Of a stretch of DNA of 64,000 nucleotides, positions 48,479 through 57,655 are shown piece by piece (the first letter of the stretch is position 1; each line of letters begins with the position of its first letter). The stretch lies in assembly GCA_022843945.1 (NCBI GenBank), contig JALHMR010000005.1:1-64000 (forward strand). The letters run 5' to 3'. This stretch comes from Rhodospirillaceae bacterium (GTDB lineage: Bacteria; Pseudomonadota; Alphaproteobacteria; CACIAM-22H2). The translations under genes and the position numbers were made by a program. The notes under the pieces were generated by a model. The model was not told the origin of the DNA and ran no database searches. It saw nothing but the letters and a program-made list of their open reading frames with translations.

Positions 48479-49878
48479 CCTCAGCCGCGTTCCGTTACGT
48501 CAACGGCGTGCTGCACGCCGAAGACGTGCCGCTCGACCGTCTCGCCGCCAAGGCCGGCACGCCCTGCTGGGTGTATTCGGCCAGCGCTCTCGAACAGCGC
48601 TACAAGGCCTTCGCCGCCGCCTTCGCCGGGCTCGACAGCCTGGTCTGCTATTCGCTGAAGGCCAACTCGAACCAGGCGGTGATCGCTACGCTCGGCAGGC
48701 TCGGCGCCGGCGTTGACGTCGTCTCGGCCGGCGAGATGCACCGGGCGCTGGCTGCCGGTATCCCGGCCGGCAAGATCGTCTTCGCGGGTATCGGCAAGAC
48801 CGCCGATGAGATGGCCGAAGCGCTCAAGGCCGGGATCCTGCAGTTCAACGTCGAGTCCGAGCCCGAGCTGCGCCTGCTGTCCAAGGTGGCGAGCGCGCGA
48901 AAGAAGACCGCGCCGGTCAGCCTGCGGGTGAATCCGGATGTCGATGCGCGCACCCACGCCAAGATCGCCACCGGCAAGAAAGAGAACAAGTTCGGTATCG
49001 ACATCGCCCAGGCCGCCGCCCTGGCGCGCCTGGCGGCAACCCTGCCCGGCATCAGGCTGCAGGGCCTCGCCGTGCATATCGGCAGCCAGGTGACCGACGT
49101 CGATCCCTATCACGACGCCTTTGCCCGGGTCGGCGAACTGGCGCAGGAGCTCAACGCCGCCGGGCACAGCATCACGCGTCTCGATTTCGGCGGCGGGCTG
49201 GGCGTGGTCTACGACCCGGCCAGCAACAGCGGCGCCCCGCCGGCGCTCGACTCCTACGCCGGCGCGGTGCGCGGCGCGCTCGCCCGGCTCCCCGGGAGCG
49301 GCAAGGGGATCGAGATCGTCCTCGCCCCGGGACGCTGGCTGGTGGCCGACGCCGGTATCCTGCTGACGCGCGTCCTCTACATGAAGAGCGGCGCCGCCAA
49401 GCGTTTCGCCATCGTCGACGCGGCGATGAACGATCTCATCCGTCCCACGCTCTACGAGGCGCACCATCCCATGCGCCCGGTGGCCGAGCCGGCCAGCCGC
49501 GAGACCGAGGTGGTCGATGTCGTGGGACCGGTCTGCGAAACTGGCGATTTCCTGGCCCTCGACCGCACGCTGCCCAGGCTGCGCGATGGGGATCTGCTGG
49601 CCATCGAGGTCGCCGGCGCCTACGGCGCGGTCATGTCCTCGACCTACAATGCCCGGCCGCTGGCCCCGGAATTGCTAGTCCGCAAGGGCACTTGGGCGGT
49701 GATCCGGCCCCGTCAGCCCTTGCAGGCGCTGATCGGGATGGACCACCTGCCGCCGTGGATAAAGCTTCCCAAGGGCCCCGCCCCCTCCAAGAAGCCGGAG
49801 AGGACCCCGAAAGGACGGAACCGGCGCTCTGGAAAAGTTGTTTCCTCGCAACGAAATAGAAAGAAGTGGCGAGGCTGA
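48475..49878 (+). CDS. lysA: Diaminopimelate decarboxylase
   Basis: 467 residues. It decarboxylates meso-diaminopimelate to lysine with PLP. LVCYSLKANSNQAVI carries the PLP lysine; HIGSQ, FGGGLGVVY and the late CETGDF and AYGAVMSSTYNARP motifs are intact. The C-terminus carries an extra basic tail of about 30-40 residues (KKPERTPKGRNRRSGKVVSSQRNRKKWRG), with lower GC than the rest, beyond the usual end. This may come from loss of the original stop. Confidence 0.97.
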   Translation: MTSAAFRYVNGVLHAEDVPLDRLAAKAGTPCWVYSASALEQRYKAFAAAFAGLDSLVCYSLKANSNQAVIATLGRLGAGVDVVSAGEMHRALAAGIPAGKIVFAGIGKTADEMAEALKAGILQFNVESEPELRLLSKVASARKKTAPVSLRVNPDVDARTHAKIATGKKENKFGIDIAQAAALARLAATLPGIRLQGLAVHIGSQVTDVDPYHDAFARVGELAQELNAAGHSITRLDFGGGLGVVYDPASNSGAPPALDSYAGAVRGALARLPGSGKGIEIVLAPGRWLVADAGILLTRVLYMKSGAAKRFAIVDAAMNDLIRPTLYEAHHPMRPVAEPASRETEVVDVVGPVCETGDFLALDRTLPRLRDGDLLAIEVAGAYGAVMSSTYNARPLAPELLVRKGTWAVIRPRQPLQALIGMDHLPPWIKLPKGPAPSKKPERTPKGRNRRSGKVVSSQRNRKKWRG

Positions 49879-50000
49879 ATAGGGCGGCCGCAATGCCGCC
49901 CCAGTTCGTCACTAGGAGTCGCGGGTCGGAAGGGCTTCCGGCATAGACCGGGGGGCCGCGGATAAGGCAGAATCGACGAGTCGTCGCACCGGAGGACCGG

Positions 50001-52550
50001 ATGCAGGCTTCAGAGCCAGGTACCACCCCCAGCCCGCCCGCCGCCCCCCGGCCGCGCAGCGCTGATCCGCTCGCCCGCCGAATCGATCTGGCGCGCGCGG
50101 TCATCGCTTGGGAACGGCTGTGGCCGGCCCTCTGGCCCGCCGCCGGCGTCGCCGGCCTGTTCATCGCCTTCGCCCTGTTCGACGTCTTGCCGATGTTGCC
50201 GGACTGGCTGCACGCCATTGCCCTGGTCGTGTTCGCCGGCCTGCTCCTTTTTGCTCTCTGGCGCATCCGCCATCTCTTCGTCCTGCCGGAGAACGCCGCC
50301 GGCCGGCGGCGGCTGGAAACCGCCAGCGGCCTGCAGCACCGGCCGCTCTTCGCGCTGCGCGACGATCTCGCCGGCGGCGCCGATGATCCGGTGGCGCGCT
50401 CCCTGTGGGAGGCGCATCGCCGCCGGGTGCGCGACGCCCTCAAAGCGGTGCGCGTCGGCTGGCCGTCGCCCGGCCTGCCCTCACGCGATCCCTGGGCAGT
50501 GCGCGCCGCCCTCGTCCTGCTGATTGCCGTCGGCCTGATCACGGCGAGCGGCGAGGTCGGCAAGCGTTTTGCACGCGCGGTCCAGCCCGGCGTGGCGACC
50601 GCCGCCCTGCCGCCGGGCGCGCTCGACCTGTGGATCACCCCGCCCGGCTATACCGGCCAGGCCCCGCTGCTGCCCAAGGCGGATGGCGGCAAGCCCGGCG
50701 AAATCCTGGTGCCGATCGGCAGCGCGCTGCTGGCCCAGGTGACCGGCGGCCGCGGCGGACCGCGCCTGCTCCTCGACAAGAACGAGACCGCGTTCCAGCC
50801 GGTCGAAGGCGCCAACAACGGCGCCACGTCGCTGCGCTCCTGGCGCGTCGGCGCCACCATCGACAACGGCCAGCGCCTGACCATCGAGCAGGGCGGCACC
50901 ATTCTCGGCGACTGGGTGCTCAAGGTCGTGCCCGACAACGTGCCGCAGGTCGAGTTCGGCACCGCTCCCGCCCGCAGCCGCCGCGCCGCCCTGCGGCTCG
51001 ACTATGCCGCCACCGATGACTACGGCCTCGCCTCGGTCACGGCCGCCATCCGCCGCTCGGGCGAGATCGTGGAAGGCGCCCCCGGTGAGCCGATCGACAT
51101 TCCACTTTCCCTCTCGGGCGCGCGCCTCAAGGAGGCGACGGGCTCGAGCTATCACGACCTGACGGCGCACCCCTGGGCCGGGCTGCCGGTAACCGTGACC
51201 CTCAGGGCCACCGACGCGCTCAACCAGACCGGCCAGTCCGAAGCCTTCGCAACGGTGCTGCCGGAGCGCGTGTTCCAGCATCCGGTGGCGCGCGCCATCG
51301 TCGAGCAGCGCAAGTCGCTGGTCGCCAACCCGGCCGACCGCGTGGTGGTCAGCCGCGCGCTGGCCGCCATCGCCGGCATTCCGCAGCATTACTACGACGA
51401 CGTGGTCGTCTATCTCGGGCTGACCATGGCCTCGGCGCGGCTGATGCGCGACCCGACGCCGCCCGGCACCGACGCGGTGCAGGGCCTGATCTGGGACCTG
51501 GCGCTGCGCATCGAGGACGGCAAGCTGTCGCTGTCGGAGCGCGAGCTGCGCGCCCTGCAGCAGCGCCTGCAGGAGGCGTTGGCCAACAACGCCCCCGACG
51601 AGGAGATCGAGCGGCTGATCAAGGAGTTGCAGGAGGCGATCAACCGCTACCTGCAGGCGATGCTCGAGAACGCCCAGCGCAACCCCGAGCAGATGCGCCA
51701 GCCGATGGACCGCAACACCATGCGCATGGAGATGCGCGACCTGCAGAAGATGCTCGACCAGGCCCGCCAGCTCGCCCGGACGGGGGCGCGCGACGCGGCG
51801 CGCGAGATGCTGGCCCGTCTCCAGGACATGCTGGAGAACCTGAAGGCCGGCCAGCCGATGATGGGCCAGCAGCCCGGCGGCTCGGAAGCACAGCAGATGA
51901 TGCAGGGCCTGCAGGAGCTGATCCAGCGCCAGCAGAACCTGCTCGACAGGACCTTCCGCCGCTCGCAGCAGGGCCGGCCGGGACAGCGCGGCCAGCCGGG
52001 ACAGCGCGGTCAGCCGCAGCCTGGCCAGCCGGGACAGCAGCCCGGCGAAGGCGGCGAAGGTGACGGGGCCGGCGACAGCGCCGAGCAGGCCGAGCTGCGC
52101 CGTCAGCTCGGCGAGCTCATGCGCCAGCTCGGCGAGATGATGGGCAACATCCCGGGCGGCTTTGGCCGCGCCGAGCGCTCGATGCGCGACTCAGGCGAAG
52201 CCCTCGAGGGCAACGCGCCCGGCCGCGCGCTGCGCCCGCAGATGGACGCGCTCGACCAGATGCGGGCCGCCGGCCGCGACCTCGCCCAGCAGATGATGGA
52301 GCAGTTCGGCCAGGGTGAGGGCGAAGGCGAGGGCATGGAGGACGGCGTCGAGCAGGCCCAGAACCGCGATCCAGCCGGCCGGCCGACCAACGGCCTCGGC
52401 GGGCTCGACGGGCGCGACGTCTCCATCCCGGAGGCGAGCGACGTGCAGCGCTCGCGCGAGATTCTCGACGAACTGCTGCGCCGGGCCGGCGAACGCTTCC
52501 GCCCGACGCTCGAGCGCGACTACATCGACCGCCTGCTGAAGCGCTTCTGA
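50001..52550 (+). CDS. TIGR02302/DUF4175 family membrane protein
   Basis: 849 residues. Two membrane helices at about 48-90 and one at about 168-185 are followed by a periplasmic beta-rich domain. A long Gln/Met/Glu-rich coiled-coil region (about 500-660), a low-complexity GQPGQRGQP segment and a C-terminal segment with RSREILDELLRRAGERFRPTLERDYIDRLLKRF complete it. The family is found in alphaproteobacteria next to lysA and is of unknown function, perhaps in envelope integrity. Position and architecture agree fully. Confidence 0.92.
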   Translation: MQASEPGTTPSPPAAPRPRSADPLARRIDLARAVIAWERLWPALWPAAGVAGLFIAFALFDVLPMLPDWLHAIALVVFAGLLLFALWRIRHLFVLPENAAGRRRLETASGLQHRPLFALRDDLAGGADDPVARSLWEAHRRRVRDALKAVRVGWPSPGLPSRDPWAVRAALVLLIAVGLITASGEVGKRFARAVQPGVATAALPPGALDLWITPPGYTGQAPLLPKADGGKPGEILVPIGSALLAQVTGGRGGPRLLLDKNETAFQPVEGANNGATSLRSWRVGATIDNGQRLTIEQGGTILGDWVLKVVPDNVPQVEFGTAPARSRRAALRLDYAATDDYGLASVTAAIRRSGEIVEGAPGEPIDIPLSLSGARLKEATGSSYHDLTAHPWAGLPVTVTLRATDALNQTGQSEAFATVLPERVFQHPVARAIVEQRKSLVANPADRVVVSRALAAIAGIPQHYYDDVVVYLGLTMASARLMRDPTPPGTDAVQGLIWDLALRIEDGKLSLSERELRALQQRLQEALANNAPDEEIERLIKELQEAINRYLQAMLENAQRNPEQMRQPMDRNTMRMEMRDLQKMLDQARQLARTGARDAAREMLARLQDMLENLKAGQPMMGQQPGGSEAQQMMQGLQELIQRQQNLLDRTFRRSQQGRPGQRGQPGQRGQPQPGQPGQQPGEGGEGDGAGDSAEQAELRRQLGELMRQLGEMMGNIPGGFGRAERSMRDSGEALEGNAPGRALRPQMDALDQMRAAGRDLAQQMMEQFGQGEGEGEGMEDGVEQAQNRDPAGRPTNGLGGLDGRDVSIPEASDVQRSREILDELLRRAGERFRPTLERDYIDRLLKRF
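51981..52016 (+). repeat. In-frame tandem repeat encoding GQRGQP
   Basis: Two 18-bp units, GGACAGCGCGGCCAGCCG and GGACAGCGCGGTCAGCCG, differ by one base. They are followed by a degenerate third copy in the Gln/Gly/Pro-rich linker of the TIGR02302 protein. Such runs vary in copy number between strains. Confidence 0.7.
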
Positions 52551-52634
52551 GCGCCGAGCGCGGGCGGTTCTGATCCGGTAGATGTGAGGACGGGTTGCCG
52601 CGCTTAATGCGCGGCGACGCTGCATGCGAGACGC

Positions 52635-53504
52635 CTAGTGCGCCGCCATGAAGGTGATCGACAGGCCGGTCGCCGCGTTCGGCGGCTGGCGGATCTCGGT
52701 GCGGAACGAGGCGCTCTCGCCCGGCGCCAGCTTCATGGTCGAGGGGTTGAAGGTCCAGGCCTGCAGCTCGCGGTCGCCGGTATCGCGCAGCGAGCCGCGC
52801 AGGGTCGGCACGGTGCGCCGGCCCTGGGTGGTGTTGGTGATCCTGCCTTCGACCACCAGCGCCGGCGAGCCTTCGATCGTGACGCGCGCCGAGGTGACGT
52901 TGGTCAGCTTCAGCCCGTCGCCCGGCCCGGGCACGTCAAAGCCCAGCGCCGCAAAGACCGGCTTGGTCTCGGGGAACTCCTCCATGACCGTCTCGCTCTC
53001 GTAGGCCGCCCCGGCCAGCCCGCCGAGGGCCAGCACGAACAGCAGCCAGCCGATCGCGGCGGCGATGCGGCCGAGGACCGAGCGCTTCTTCGGCCCCGCC
53101 TTTTTGCCGCGCATCGGCGCCGGCTCCGACGGGGCTTCGGGAATCGGCGGCGGGGGCTCGGGCTCCGCCTGCAGCTGGGCGTCCGCCGCGGCGTCGGATA
53201 GCGGGGCCGGCGGCGCCAGTTCGAGCTCCGGCGGCAGGGGCGGCGGCTCGGGCGGGGGCGGCGGAGGCGGCTCGACCGCGACGGGGGGCGGTGGAGGCGG
53301 CGGCGGGGCCGCCTTCTTGGGCTTCAGCGGGTTGCGCCGTACCGTGACCTTGGGTTTGGGCGCCAGCGGATCGGGCTGCAGGTCCCGCGCGGTGGCGTTC
53401 CACTGGTGATGGCACTGGCTGCAGCGCACCCGACGGCCGGTCGCACCGATGGCGTTGGATCCGACTCGGAATCGCGCGCCGCAGTTGGGACAACCGAGAA
53501 TCAT
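52635..53504 (-). CDS. MJ0042-type zinc-ribbon membrane protein with DUF3426-like domain
   Basis: 289 residues. An N-terminal zinc ribbon MILGCPNCGARFRVGSNAIGATGRRVRCSQCHHQW (Cys5/Cys8, Cys28/Cys31) is followed by a very Pro-rich linker (about 60-125). One membrane helix lies at about 148-168. The periplasmic DUF3426-like domain (LKLTNVTSARVTIEGSPALVVEGRITNTTQGRRTVPTLRGSLRD) ends the protein. It is divergent from ftsE, as in many alphaproteobacteria. Its role in division or envelope biology is inferred from that synteny only. Confidence 0.9.
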   Translation of the reverse strand: MILGCPNCGARFRVGSNAIGATGRRVRCSQCHHQWNATARDLQPDPLAPKPKVTVRRNPLKPKKAAPPPPPPPPVAVEPPPPPPPEPPPLPPELELAPPAPLSDAAADAQLQAEPEPPPPIPEAPSEPAPMRGKKAGPKKRSVLGRIAAAIGWLLFVLALGGLAGAAYESETVMEEFPETKPVFAALGFDVPGPGDGLKLTNVTSARVTIEGSPALVVEGRITNTTQGRRTVPTLRGSLRDTGDRELQAWTFNPSTMKLAPGESASFRTEIRQPPNAATGLSITFMAAH

Positions 53505-53706
53505 GGTGAATGCTGAAAAGCCCCGCGCATCGTGTCGCCCGCGAAGATTTTATAGGCTTGGCAAGCCCATGAAGACAAGCGAAGGAACCGCGGCGTCTTG
53601 CCGGCCTCGCAACCCGCGTGCCATCCTTGGCCCGTGATGCGGTCCGTTTGCGAATCGCGTCGACCCTTTCAACCTCTCCAAACCGGCAACGAGGTACCGC
53701 CCCGCC

Positions 53707-54381
53707 GTGGTTCGCTTCGAGAATGTCGGTCTTCGTTACGGGCTTGGGCCCGAGATCCTGCGCGACATCTACCTGGAGCTGGCTCCCGGCTCGTTCCACT
53801 TCCTCACCGGGCCCTCGGGCGCCGGCAAGTCGTCGTTCCTCAGCCTGCTCTACCTGTCGCGCCGCCCGACGCGTGGCATCGTCACGATCTTCGGGCGCGA
53901 CCTGGCCACCATCCCGCGGGCCGAGCTGCCGGCCCTGCGCCGCCAGATCGGCGTGGTCTTCCAGGACTTCCGGCTGCTGGCGCATCTCTCGGCGCTCGAC
54001 AATGTGGCCCTGCCGTTGCGCGTCGCCGGCGTGCCGGAGGAGAAGGTCCAGGAGCATGTCGTCGAGCTGCTCACCTGGGTCGGGCTGGGGGACCAGCTTC
54101 ACGCCAAGCCGGCGACGCTGTCCGGCGGCCAGCAGCAGCGCGTCGCCATCGCCCGGGCCGTGATCACCCGGCCCCGCCTGCTGCTGGCCGATGAGCCGAC
54201 CGGCAACGTCGACGACCGCATCGCCGTGCGCCTGATGCACCTGTTCGAGGAGCTGCACCGCCTGGGCACCACGGTGATGATCGCCACCCACAACCCGGCG
54301 CTCATCGCCCGCTCGCGCCATCCCGAGCTGCGGCTGGAAGCCGGCAGCCTGACCCGCGTGGCGCGGCTGGGGGCGGCATGA
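53707..54381 (+). CDS. ftsE: Cell-division ATP-binding protein FtsE
   Basis: 224 residues from GTG 53707. Walker A GPSGAGKSS, LSGGQQQR signature and Walker B LLLADEPTGNVD are intact. FVNVGLRYG-type start and VFQDFRLLAHLSALDNVALPLRVAGV are typical of FtsE. With FtsX it forms the complex that regulates periplasmic peptidoglycan hydrolysis at the septum. It overlaps ftsX by 4 bp. Confidence 0.97.
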   Translation: MVRFENVGLRYGLGPEILRDIYLELAPGSFHFLTGPSGAGKSSFLSLLYLSRRPTRGIVTIFGRDLATIPRAELPALRRQIGVVFQDFRLLAHLSALDNVALPLRVAGVPEEKVQEHVVELLTWVGLGDQLHAKPATLSGGQQQRVAIARAVITRPRLLLADEPTGNVDDRIAVRLMHLFEELHRLGTTVMIATHNPALIARSRHPELRLEAGSLTRVARLGAA

Positions 54382-55289
54382 CTGGTTTCGGCGGTCTCTT
54401 TGCCCTGCTCTCGCCCCGGACGGGATCGGCGCTCCAGCTGCGCCGCTCCGAGTCGCGGCTGCGCCTCGACTGGATCGTTGCGGCCATGACCTTCCTCGCC
54501 ACCCTGGCTCTGCTCGGGGCGCTGACCGTGGGCAAGCAGGCAGGCCAGTGGCGCGACGGCCTGCGCGGCAGCCTGACCATCGAATTGCCGGTGACGGCGA
54601 CCGCCGATCCGCAAAGCCTCGACAAGGTCCTGGCCCTGCTGCGCGCCGAACCCGCCGTGGCCCGGGCCGAGCCGCTGTCGCGCGCCCGTGTCGCCGAGCT
54701 GCTCGCCCCCTGGCTGGGAACCGCCGGGCTGTCCGAAACGCTGCCGGTGCCGCAGCTCATCGACGTGGCGCTGATTCCCGGGGCGCGGATCGACGCGGCT
54801 TCCCTGAGCCAGCGGCTGGCCGCCGTGGCGCCCGGCATCACGGTCGACGATCACGGGCGCTGGCTCAACGAGCTGCTGCGCCTCGCCACCCTGGCGACGC
54901 TGGTGGCGGTGGCCATCGTGGTCATCGTCACGCTCGCTGCCGTCATCGCCGTGACCCTGTCGACCCGCGCCGGCCTGGCGCTGCAGCAGCAGGCGATCGG
55001 CCTGCTGCACCTGATCGGCGCCGAGGACCGCTACATCGCCCACGAATTCGCCCGCGATGCCCTGACCGTGGGCCTGCGCGGCGGCCTCGTCGGCTTCGCA
55101 ACAGCCGTGCTGACCATCATCGGCCTGTTCGTCCTGGGCGGCTCGGCGCTCGAATTCGGGCTGCTGCCGCGTCCCGCACCCGGGCCGCTCGCCTTCATCC
55201 TGCTGACCGTGGTGCCGCTGGCGGCGGCGGCGCTCTGCGCCCTGACCGCCTGGGTCACGGTCGTCCTCGACCTGCGGCAACGGATCTGA
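54378..55289 (+). CDS. ftsX: Cell-division protein FtsX
   Basis: 303 residues with four membrane helices: one near 35-55, three in the C-terminal half (about 170-195, 230-255, 275-295). A periplasmic domain lies between the first two (GSLTIELPVTATADPQSLDKVLALLRAEPAVARAEPLSRARVAELLAPWLG). It is the partner of FtsE, encoded immediately upstream and coupled by a 4-bp overlap. It transmits ATP hydrolysis to periplasmic amidase activators. Confidence 0.95.
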   Translation: MTGFGGLFALLSPRTGSALQLRRSESRLRLDWIVAAMTFLATLALLGALTVGKQAGQWRDGLRGSLTIELPVTATADPQSLDKVLALLRAEPAVARAEPLSRARVAELLAPWLGTAGLSETLPVPQLIDVALIPGARIDAASLSQRLAAVAPGITVDDHGRWLNELLRLATLATLVAVAIVVIVTLAAVIAVTLSTRAGLALQQQAIGLLHLIGAEDRYIAHEFARDALTVGLRGGLVGFATAVLTIIGLFVLGGSALEFGLLPRPAPGPLAFILLTVVPLAAAALCALTAWVTVVLDLRQRI

Positions 55290-55290
55290 C

Positions 55291-55842
55291 ATGCGACTGG
55301 TCCTGATCGATCGCGACGGCGTGCTCAACGAGGAGATCGGCGACTACGTCAAGCATCCGGGCGAGCTGCGCATGATCGCCGGCTCGGCCCGTGCCGTGGC
55401 GCGGCTCAACGGCGCGGGCCTGCGGGTCGCGGTGTGCACCAACCAGGCGGTTGTCGGGCGCGGCATCATCGACGAGGCGATGCTCGAGCGCATCCACCAG
55501 AAGCTCTACGAGGAGCTGGCCCGCGAAGGCGCCCGGCTCGATGCCGTCTTCGCCTGCACCGATCACCCGGACCGCCCCTCGCACCGCCGCAAGCCGCGCC
55601 CCGGCATGCTGGAGGAAGCGATCCGTCGCTTCGGCGCCAGCCCCGCCGACACGCCGATGATCGGCGACAACCTGCGCGATCTCGAAGCGGCCGCCGCGAT
55701 CGGCTGCCCGCGCCACCTGGTGCGCACCGGGCACGGCGCCAAGGTGCAGGCCGCCGGCATCCCGCCCGCCGTCCTGCCGATCCGCGTGCACGACGATCTG
55801 GCGGCGGCCGTCGCCGCCCTGCTGGGACCGGAACGACCATGA
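55291..55842 (+). CDS. gmhB: HAD-IIIA phosphatase, D-glycero-D-manno-heptose-1,7-bisphosphate 7-phosphatase type
   Basis: 183 residues. The HAD nucleophile motif LIDRDGVLNEE (Asp7, Asp9), motif II CTNQAVVGRGI and the Cys-less zinc region CTDHPDRPSHRRKPRPGMLEEAI followed by MIGDNLRDLEAA are as in GmhB. It would dephosphorylate heptose bisphosphate for LPS core synthesis. The context of envelope genes agrees, but histidinol-phosphatase-type activity is possible. It begins 1 bp after ftsX. Confidence 0.85.
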   Translation: MRLVLIDRDGVLNEEIGDYVKHPGELRMIAGSARAVARLNGAGLRVAVCTNQAVVGRGIIDEAMLERIHQKLYEELAREGARLDAVFACTDHPDRPSHRRKPRPGMLEEAIRRFGASPADTPMIGDNLRDLEAAAAIGCPRHLVRTGHGAKVQAAGIPPAVLPIRVHDDLAAAVAALLGPERP

Positions 55843-56468
55843 GCCGCCCGCTCACCGCCATGATGCGGACCGCGCGCCGGCTGATCCTGGCGCTCGGGCT
55901 GATCGGCGCCCTCTGGGTCGCCGGCCTGGTGTGGTTCGCCGAGTCGATCCCCAAGGCGGATGCCGGGCCGGCCCCGGACACGCGCACCGACGCCGTGGTC
56001 GTGCTGACCGGCGGACCGTTGCGCCTGCGCACCGGACTGACGCTGCTCGACGAGGGCAAGGCCCGCAAGCTGTTCGTCTCGGGCGTCAACCCGCGCGTCG
56101 AGCTGACCGAGCTCTTGCGCACCGCCGAAAAGAGCACCAGCCAGGCGGATTGCTGCATCGTGCTCGGCTATGCCGCAGACAACACGGCCGGCAACGCGGC
56201 CGAGACCAAGGCCTGGATGGAGCGCGAAGGCTATCGCAGCCTGCGCCTGGTCACCGCCAGCTATCACATGCAGCGCAGTCTGAACGAGTTCCGGCGCGTC
56301 ATGCCGGGCGTGACGATCGTCGCCCATCCGGTTCATCCGGAAGGCTTCAAGGCCGACAACTGGTGGGCCTGGCCGGGCACGCTGGCGCTGATCGTCAGCG
56401 AGTATCACAAGTATGTGGCGGCGCGCCTGCGCGACATGATCGTGCGCGAGGCGGGTGTGCCGGCATGA
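55839..56468 (+). CDS. YdcF/SanA-family membrane protein (DUF218)
   Basis: 209 residues. One N-terminal membrane helix (about 13-34) and a DUF218 domain (DAVVVLTGGPLRLRTGLTLLDEGKARKLFVSGVN; AAETKAWMEREGYRSLRLVTASYHMQRSLNEFRRVMPG) are present. Relatives are linked to envelope barrier function. It overlaps gmhB and plsC by 4 bp each, so it is translationally coupled within the ftsEX-gmhB-ydcF-plsC operon. Confidence 0.92.
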   Translation: MSRPLTAMMRTARRLILALGLIGALWVAGLVWFAESIPKADAGPAPDTRTDAVVVLTGGPLRLRTGLTLLDEGKARKLFVSGVNPRVELTELLRTAEKSTSQADCCIVLGYAADNTAGNAAETKAWMEREGYRSLRLVTASYHMQRSLNEFRRVMPGVTIVAHPVHPEGFKADNWWAWPGTLALIVSEYHKYVAARLRDMIVREAGVPA

Positions 56469-57217
56469 TCAGCCGCCTCGTCCTGGTCGTCCGCTCGACC
56501 GTCTTCAACATCCTGTTCTTCGGCTTCACCACGATTGCCCTGCTCGGGGCGATGCCGCTCATCCTCATCTCCACCCGGATCGTGCGCTGGTATTCCCGGC
56601 AATGGGCGCGCATCGTCTTCGCCATGGCGCGCGGCGTCGCCGACATCACCTGGGAGCTGCGCGGCCATACCGAGCTGCTCAAGCCCGGCACCCTGGTGGC
56701 CTGCAAGCACCAGTCGGCGTGGGACACCATCGTCTTCGTCCTGCTCTTCGACGGTCCGGTTTACGTCATGAAGAAGGAGCTCGGCTACATCCCGATCTAC
56801 GGCTGGCTGGCCAAGAGCCAGGGCCACATCTTCGTCGACCGCAAGGCGGGGGCGAGCGCCATCCGCAATCTGCGGCGCCAGGCCCAGGCGGCGCTCAAGG
56901 CCGGCCGTTCGATCGTCATCTTTCCGCAAGGCACGCGCGTGGCGCCGCGCACGCCCGCCCCCTACCAGCCCGGCGTCGCCGGCCTCTACAGCGCGGCGCA
57001 GGCGCCCGTGGTGCCCATGGCGCTCAACTCCGGCCTGTTCTGGGGCCGGCGCAAATACCTCAAGCACCCCGGCACGATCCTCGTCGAGGTGCTGCCCGAG
57101 ATCCCGGCCGGGCTCGACCGCGACACCTTCATGGCCGAACTGGAAACCCGCATCGAGACCGCCACCACGCGGCTGGAGAACGAAACCCTCGCGGCGCAGG
57201 ACGCGTCTTCCCCGTAA
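56465..57217 (+). CDS. plsC: 1-acyl-sn-glycerol-3-phosphate acyltransferase
   Basis: 250 residues. An N-terminal membrane helix precedes the acyltransferase motif CKHQSAWDT (H-x4-D, His80/Asp85 by count). The substrate motif IFPQGTR (Gln in place of the usual Glu) and the later VPMALNSGLFWGRR follow. It makes phosphatidic acid from lysophosphatidic acid. It ends the operon; a transposon is inserted 20 bp after its stop codon. Confidence 0.95.
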   Translation: MISRLVLVVRSTVFNILFFGFTTIALLGAMPLILISTRIVRWYSRQWARIVFAMARGVADITWELRGHTELLKPGTLVACKHQSAWDTIVFVLLFDGPVYVMKKELGYIPIYGWLAKSQGHIFVDRKAGASAIRNLRRQAQAALKAGRSIVIFPQGTRVAPRTPAPYQPGVAGLYSAAQAPVVPMALNSGLFWGRRKYLKHPGTILVEVLPEIPAGLDRDTFMAELETRIETATTRLENETLAAQDASSP

Positions 57218-57229
57218 TCCACAGGCTGG

Positions 57230-57237
57230 GGATAAGC
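57230..57237. repeat. Left 8-bp target-site duplication
   Basis: GGATAAGC, identical to 60557-60564 and directly abutting the two terminal inverted repeats of the element 57238-60556. Confidence 0.85.
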
Positions 57238-57255
57238 GGTCGTGTCTCAGTTTGA
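57238..57255. repeat. Left terminal inverted repeat of the IS1-like transposon
   Basis: GGTCGTGTCTCAGTTTGA; 17 of 18 bases match the inverted right end. Confidence 0.88.
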
Positions 57256-57312
57256 TCGTTAACGGCGCGGCCGAGGGCTAGTCTTTCCCCGCAATTCGTG
57301 CACAATCCACAG

Positions 57313-57564
57313 ATGCCTAAACGCTCAAGCATCAAACGCCCCCGCGATACCAACCAGCTTGCGAAGCTGATCGTCGATATGGCGACCGGCGAGGCCCCGC
57401 CCGACACCGTGACCGACGAGGGCAAGAATCCCGCCGCCGTGGCGCTGGGGCGACTAGGAGGCCAGAAGGGCGGTGCGGCGAGAGCGAAGGCCTTAAGCGC
57501 GGCCGAACGAAAGAAAATTGCGCAGCGTGCGGCAAAAGCGCGTTGGGGTAAGAAAAAGCGTTAA
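57313..57564 (+). CDS. Small basic protein, transposon cargo
   Basis: 83 residues from ATG 57313. The C-terminal half is strongly basic with Gly/Ala-Lys repeats (RLGGQKGGAARAKALSAAERKKIAQRAAKARWGKKKR), like histone-H1-tail or stress-type 'GGXKGG' proteins frequent on phages and plasmids. It may bind nucleic acids. The start lies 58 bp inside the left terminal repeat, so it is part of the element. Confidence 0.7.
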   Translation: MPKRSSIKRPRDTNQLAKLIVDMATGEAPPDTVTDEGKNPAAVALGRLGGQKGGAARAKALSAAERKKIAQRAAKARWGKKKR

Positions 57565-57574
57565 CACCAAATTA

Positions 57575-57608
57575 ACTCTTGACATAATATCAAGAGTCAC
57601 CTTATAAG
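57575..57608 (+). promoter_or_regulatory. Promoter and overlapping operator of the toxin-antitoxin pair
   Basis: TTGACA (57579-57584), 18-bp spacer, TATAAG (57603-57608). A perfect inverted repeat ACTCTTGA-N7-TCAAGAGT (57575-57597) covers the -35 box, the expected site for autorepression by the HTH antitoxin. Confidence 0.75.
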
Positions 57609-57655
57609 AATCCGTTCTTTTTCAATGTTCCTTAACTCAATAAGGGCAGGATAAC

